Assembly: GCA_900553645.1 (NCBI GenBank)
Contig: USEE01000067.1
Location: forward strand, 1 to 7,246
Direction of reading: 5' to 3'
DNA length: 7,246 nt
DNA from: an uncultured Eubacteriales bacterium
GTDB lineage: Bacteria; Bacillota_A; Clostridia; Christensenellales; Aristaeellaceae
A program made the position numbers and the translations under genes. A model generated the notes under the pieces. That model did not search any database. It saw only the letters and a list, made by a program, of their open reading frames with translations, and had not been told where the DNA came from. Within the stretch, counting starts at the first letter, position 1, and each line of letters starts with the position of its first letter. This document shows, in pieces, positions 6,032 to 7,246 of the stretch.

Positions 6032-6120
6032 GCGCGCAGCCTCCTTAATTTCGATCACGTATATTTGACGCGCGCGGCGGGACTATTGTTGCGCCCGGCG
6101 CTAAGTTTATACCTGCCAAA

Positions 6121-7246
6121 TCAAGTCACCGTCTGATCGGCCTGTATCGAGAACGCCACGTTGGTGGCGTGGTCGGCCACGCGCTCCAGATTGGACAGCA
6201 TGTCCGAAAATATCATGCCCGAACGCGGCGTGCACGCGCCGCGCGTCAGCCTGTCCACATGGCTCTGCTGGAGCGTCTTTTCCATGTCGTCGATGTTTTC
6301 TTCCTGCACCAGCACGCGGGGCAGCAGGTGCTGGTCGCGCGTGTGGAATGCCTCCATCGACAGCTTAAACAGTGCCACGGTTTTGTCCAGCATATCGCGC
6401 AGTTCGGCAAGGCCGTCCTCGCTGAACGGGATTTCTTCTTCAATGCGGCTATTGGCGTACTCGGCCATGTTTTCGGCGTGATCGCCTATGCGCTCAAGGT
6501 CGTTGACCACGTGGAACATCTCGCCCAGCTGCTCCACGTCGGACGCGGGCAGGTCGAGCTGCGCCGCCGCCACCATGTAGCGCGTGATTTCATGGTTGAG
6601 GTAGTTGACCACATCCTCGCTTTGCTCAACTTCATTAATGAGCGAGGAATCCTTGTTGAAGAACGCGTCCATGGCGCGCGTCAGGTTGGCGATTGCGATG
6701 TCGCCCATGCGCTCGATCTCCTTGCAGATCTGCGCCACGGCGATAGGGGGCGTAGACAGTATGCGGTCGTCCAGGAATTTCAGGCTCTTGCCCTCGCCCT
6801 GCTTGTCCTCGCCGGGCACGAGTATCATGACCAGCTTGACCAGCCACTTGCGCAGCAAGACGAAGCACAGCACCTCAAATACCTTAAACGAGGTATGCGC
6901 CACCGCTATCTGCAGCGCCGGGCCGTTTATGTGGCCTATCCATGTGGACACCGGCAGCAGGCTGACCAGTATGAACACCACCAGTGTGCCCAGAACGTTG
7001 AACATCAGGTGAATAAGCGCCGCGCGCTTGGCGGTGCGGGTCGCGCCCACGGCCGAGAGCATCGCGGTAACGCAGGTGCCGATGTTGGTACCCATGATTA
7101 TGTACAGCGACGTTTCCAGCGGCACCAGCCCCTGTATCGCCAGCATTTCAAGTATGCCGACCGACGCGGAGGAGGACTGTATGATCGCCGTGACCGCCAC
7201 GCCCACCAGCAGCGCCATTATGGGGTTGGAGAAGGCGGTCATAAGG
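6121..7246 (-). CDS. Na/Pi cotransporter family protein with C-terminal PhoU domain (partial, N-terminus outside the window)
   Basis: The C-terminal 374 or so residues of a sodium-dependent phosphate transporter of the PF02690 type fused to a PhoU-like domain; full-length relatives are usually about 550 aa. Residue numbers count from the Met at 7240-7242, which is internal: the frame stays open to the edge and family members have a first transport repeat before this point. The visible part has the second repeat, with QSSSA (22-26) and GTNIGT (51-56), then hydrophobic segments at about 76-98 and 105-130, and a short linker (143-160). The PhoU part has ERMGD (177-181), ERIGDH (250-255) and ERVADH (353-358), family-typical E-x3-D metal-binding motifs. 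The transporter acts in the inner membrane and the PhoU part in the cytoplasm, where it may sense or gate phosphate uptake. The stop is TGA at 6121-6123. Confidence 0.95.
   Translation of the reverse strand, partial: LMTAFSNPIMALLVGVAVTAIIQSSSASVGILEMLAIQGLVPLETSLYIIMGTNIGTCVTAMLSAVGATRTAKRAALIHLMFNVLGTLVVFILVSLLPVSTWIGHINGPALQIAVAHTSFKVFEVLCFVLLRKWLVKLVMILVPGEDKQGEGKSLKFLDDRILSTPPIAVAQICKEIERMGDIAIANLTRAMDAFFNKDSSLINEVEQSEDVVNYLNHEITRYMVAAAQLDLPASDVEQLGEMFHVVNDLERIGDHAENMAEYANSRIEEEIPFSEDGLAELRDMLDKTVALFKLSMEAFHTRDQHLLPRVLVQEENIDDMEKTLQQSHVDRLTRGACTPRSGMIFSDMLSNLERVADHATNVAFSIQADQTVT

Noticed and set aside
6032..6058. Upstream GTG start adding nine residues to the small membrane protein
   Set aside because: No ribosome binding site precedes it, and the strong AGGAGG lies inside this extension, placed correctly for the GTG at 6029-6031.
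6059..6120. Terminator or promoter between the transporter and the small gene
   Set aside because: Only a short GCGC-CGG-GCGC hairpin without a T run and no paired -35/-10 boxes are visible, so read-through is assumed.

Overview
The window is GC-rich bacterial DNA in which every convincing gene lies on the minus strand. Strong AGGAGG or GGAGG ribosome binding sites 6 to 8 bases before the starts, Cof-type HAD and DUF362 ferredoxin-like proteins, and a Na/Pi-cotransporter-PhoU fusion suggest a GC-rich member of the Firmicutes, perhaps a gut Clostridia lineage. That placement is inference: the window holds no rRNA or other phylogenetic marker.

In the direction of transcription (right to left) the layout is as follows. 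First comes the 3' part of a Na/Pi cotransporter with a C-terminal PhoU domain (7246 to 6121, N-terminus outside the window). An 80-aa single-pass membrane protein follows (6031 to 5789), closed by a strong intrinsic terminator (5721-5767). The 351-base gap from 5438 to 5788 holds no gene. It holds that terminator, a 28-bp perfect palindrome, a 163-bp repeat, a candidate promoter and a leader hairpin. Next is a 929-aa protein of the glycoside hydrolase 38 (alpha-mannosidase) family whose metal and nucleophile motifs look destroyed (5437 to 2648). Then comes a Cof-type HAD phosphatase with its own promoter (2512 to 1685). The 375-base gap from 1310 to 1684 has a 64-base hairpin and a second 163-bp repeat. 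Last is a DUF362 protein with two 4Fe-4S clusters (1309 to 161), then a short candidate terminator and a third, truncated repeat copy at the window edge (1-54).

The genes do not form an obvious single pathway. The transporter and the small membrane protein are probably one transcription unit ending at the terminator. The GH38-like, HAD and DUF362 genes appear to be separate units, each preceded by its own leader or repeat. The two most notable items are the family of TA-bounded, 163-bp, centre-symmetric palindromic repeats that sits in intergenic DNA three times in 7.2 kb, and the apparently non-catalytic GH38 protein kept as a full-length open frame.
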